NCBI GenBank assembly: GCA_902362375.1
Contig: CABIVS010000012.1
Location: 62,645 to 126,644 of the forward strand
DNA from: Bacteroidaceae bacterium
GTDB lineage: Bacteria > Bacteroidota > Bacteroidia > Bacteroidales > Bacteroidaceae
Direction of reading: 5' to 3'
DNA: 64,000 bases
The notes under the pieces are model-generated. The model did not search any database and was not told the origin of the DNA. It was given only the letters and a program-made list of their open reading frames with translations. Shown here piece after piece: positions 62,201-64,000 of the stretch. Positions within the stretch are counted from its first letter, which is position 1, and each line of letters opens with the position of its first letter. Position numbers and translations under genes: made by a program.

Positions 62201-63157
62201 ATGAAGATTGTAGTTTTAGACGGCTATGCCGCCAATCCCGGAGATTTATCCTGGGAGGGTATGAAGGTGCTTGGAGAATGTACAATTTATGACCGTACAG
62301 CTCCGGAAGAGGTATTAGAACGTGCAGCCGGTGCAGAAGCAATTCTGACTAACAAGGTAATCATCAATGCAGACCACATGGCTGCACTGCCCGAACTGAA
62401 ATATATCGGTGTGTTGGCTACCGGATACAATGTGGTAGACACAGCTGCTGCAAAAGAACGGGGAATCGTCGTTACTAATATTCCTTCATACAGCACCGCT
62501 TCCGTTGCTCAAATGGTATTTGCGCATATCCTGAACATCACTCAACAAGTGCAACACCACTCTGAAGAAGTGCATAAAGGTCGTTGGACCAACAACAAGG
62601 ATTTCTGTTTTTGGGACACTCCGTTGATGGAACTGCGGGAAAAGAAAATCGGTCTGGTAGGACTGGGAAATACCGGATATACCACAGCGCGTGTTGCGAT
62701 CGGTTTCGGTATGCAAGTGTATGCATTGACTTCTAAATCGCACTTCCAGTTACCACCGGAAATCAAGAAGATGGATTTAGATCAGTTGTTCAGCGAATGT
62801 GATATTATCAGTTTGCACTGCCCGCTTACTCCGGAGACACGCGAAATGGTAAATGCACGCCGTCTCGCCATGATGAAGCCGACAGCTATCTTAATCAACA
62901 CCGGTCGCGGCCCGCTTATCAACGAACAAGACCTTGCAGACGCTTTGAACAGTGGCAAAATTTATGCAGCCGGAGTAGACGTGCTTTCTACTGAACCGCC
63001 TTGTGCCGACAATCCATTACTAACTGCAAAGAACTGCTACATCACTCCGCACATTGCCTGGGCAACCATCGAGGCTCGTGAACGTCTGATGAATATTGCA
63101 ATCAGTAACCTTCAGGCTTATATCGCCGGAAAGCCGGAGAATATAGTCAACAAATAA
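62201..63157 (+). CDS. D-2-hydroxyacid dehydrogenase (glycerate/hydroxypyruvate dehydrogenase-like)
   Basis: 318 residues. GLVGLGNTGYTTARVAIGFG is the NAD-binding GxGxxG segment, TGRGPLINEQDLADALNSGK follows, and TPHIAWATIEARERL contains the catalytic His, with Arg and Glu in the expected places (SLHCPLTPETR, STEPP). It is most like HprA enzymes that reduce hydroxypyruvate to D-glycerate. The substrate within the family is inferred. Monocistronic between rarA and a convergent terminator. Confidence 0.9.
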   Translation: MKIVVLDGYAANPGDLSWEGMKVLGECTIYDRTAPEEVLERAAGAEAILTNKVIINADHMAALPELKYIGVLATGYNVVDTAAAKERGIVVTNIPSYSTASVAQMVFAHILNITQQVQHHSEEVHKGRWTNNKDFCFWDTPLMELREKKIGLVGLGNTGYTTARVAIGFGMQVYALTSKSHFQLPPEIKKMDLDQLFSECDIISLHCPLTPETREMVNARRLAMMKPTAILINTGRGPLINEQDLADALNSGKIYAAGVDVLSTEPPCADNPLLTAKNCYITPHIAWATIEARERLMNIAISNLQAYIAGKPENIVNK

Positions 63158-63197
63158 AAAGCGATCTATTTGAAAAGATAGAAAAGGCTTATACATA

Positions 63198-63262
63198 AAA
63201 AAAACTCCCCTCATTTAACTTCTCTACCATGACATAGAGAATTAAATAAGGGGAGTTTATTT
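63198..63262. terminator. Bidirectional terminator between the dehydrogenase and cydB genes
   Basis: AAACTCCCCT (63202-63211) and AGGGGAGTTT (63249-63258) form a perfect 10-bp outer stem, with a further ATTTAA/TTAAAT and TTCTCT/AGAGAA inner stem. Confidence 0.85.
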
Positions 63263-63326
63263 GCTCCTGCAAGAATCTCAATGTTGAAATTCTATACAGA
63301 CAACATATTATGAGTCGAACAAAGTA

Positions 63327-64000
63327 TTAATATGAGTGTCCTCCTTCATCCATTTCCTTCTCGGTTATTTTATGACGATCGATACTACGCCAAGCATAGA
63401 AAATATATGCAATTACGAACGGAACAAGAATAGAGACATAGGCCATTGTCTTTAGCGTAAATTCGCTGGAACAGCTATTGGCTAAAGTTAATGAGCTTTG
63501 CAAGTCTGTATATGACGGATAATAAGCAGTATTGTTGTACCCTGCTACCAGCAATAAAGATAAAACAGTCAGTACCGTACCGATTCCCGTAAACCAGATT
63601 CCTTTGTCAAACGTCTTTTTAAGCAATGTCTTTCCAATGCCGAAAAGAACCAGTACCACACCAATCAGGAATAAAGCTAGCACTACCGGCATTTCGATAA
63701 AGTTAGTGAGATACTTATATGGTTGCATATAAATTTCCTGTGTATCCGGATTAACGGCAAAACCATCAGATACCAATGTACGAATGACAAATGCCAAAAA
63801 GAATACAAGGAACAAAACAGTATTATTGCGTACTGCACGACGACATTTATCGGTCAACTCTTTATCATCAATATTATTAATGAAGTAGAGCGATCCCAAC
63901 ACACGCGCAAGGAAGAAGACAGCCAATCCAAGAATTACATTCCAAATGTTGGTCAACGCATCCAATCCGTGCCAGCCATTTCCCCAATGACTGATTACCG
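63327..64000 (-). CDS. cydB: Cytochrome bd ubiquinol oxidase subunit II, C-terminal part
   Basis: The minus-strand frame is open to the window end, giving the last ~224 residues of a protein normally about 340-380 long. HWGNGWHGLDALTNIWNVIL and LGLAVFFLARVLGSLYFINN are conserved CydB segments; several helices follow and the tail is ITEKEMDEGGHSY. CydB with CydA reduces oxygen at low concentrations, as known in Bacteroides nanaerobic respiration. The N-terminus is outside the window. Confidence 0.93.
   Translation of the reverse strand, partial: VISHWGNGWHGLDALTNIWNVILGLAVFFLARVLGSLYFINNIDDKELTDKCRRAVRNNTVLFLVFFLAFVIRTLVSDGFAVNPDTQEIYMQPYKYLTNFIEMPVVLALFLIGVVLVLFGIGKTLLKKTFDKGIWFTGIGTVLTVLSLLLVAGYNNTAYYPSYTDLQSSLTLANSCSSEFTLKTMAYVSILVPFVIAYIFYAWRSIDRHKITEKEMDEGGHSY

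Overview
The window is chromosomal DNA of a Bacteroides-type gut bacterium (Bacteroidales). Several things point that way: a complete nqrABCDEF operon, a TonB-dependent receptor with an N-terminal carboxypeptidase-regulatory-like domain, DUF4248, DUF4251 and DUF5686 proteins, a Gly-rich HU-like protein, and many copies of the Bacteroides -7 promoter box TAnnTTTG, some with a TTTG/TTG -33 element 19-20 bp upstream. The species cannot be named from the sequence alone.

Layout. (1) 1-10.2 kb is housekeeping, mostly on the minus strand: the start of serC, a DbpA-like DEAD-box helicase preceded by a 59-codon ORF, the Na+-pumping NADH:quinone reductase operon, and a secreted C1B cysteine aminopeptidase. 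(2) 10.4-39.8 kb is mostly plus-strand surface polysaccharide biosynthesis. It holds a D15-like outer-membrane barrel, a short TolC-like protein, a Wzz/Wzc-type co-polymerase with a degenerate kinase domain, a Wzy/WaaL-type polymerase or ligase, a Wzx flippase, nine glycosyltransferases, a membrane-anchored GH43-like propeller protein, an LTA-synthase-like phosphotransferase, an orphan hybrid histidine kinase and an EEP-family hydrolase. (3) Inside that locus (19.6-24.6 kb), mostly in antisense orientation, sits a phage-like module: peptidoglycan amidase, small coiled-coil protein, HU-like protein, DUF4248 protein, Twinkle/T7 gp4-like primase-helicase and a Lin1244/Lin1753-like replication-initiation protein. 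It carries a 22-bp iteron-like array and a 10-bp helically phased array, which share a 13-mer. (4) 40-64 kb is mixed core genome: TonB receptor, EttA ABC-F, tRNA-Lys(UUU), MarR-GNAT fusion, PAS histidine kinase, two-domain esterase, MATE pump, OmpA lipoprotein and MtgA, ECF sigma factor, LemA/M48 pair, DUF4251, TRIC channel, WecB-like protein, DUF5686 protein, RarA, hydroxypyruvate/glycerate dehydrogenase, and the C-terminal part of CydB.

How the genes work together. Nqr generates a sodium-motive force from NADH, and CydB belongs to the terminal bd oxidase. The polysaccharide genes are tightly packed, often with ATGA-type overlaps, and probably build, flip, polymerise and decorate a glycan. 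The locus shows no UpxY/UpxZ regulators, no initiating sugar-phosphate transferase and no SLBB-type Wza, so it is not a standard Bacteroides capsule locus. Base composition changes abruptly around 34.8 kb (AT-rich to the left, more GC-rich to the right), which suggests a mosaic.

The best candidate for an undescribed system is the replication/lysis-like module at 19.6-24.6 kb. It has the core of a replicon (initiator, iterons, primase-helicase, HU) and a cell-wall amidase, but no visible capsid, integrase or relaxase gene.
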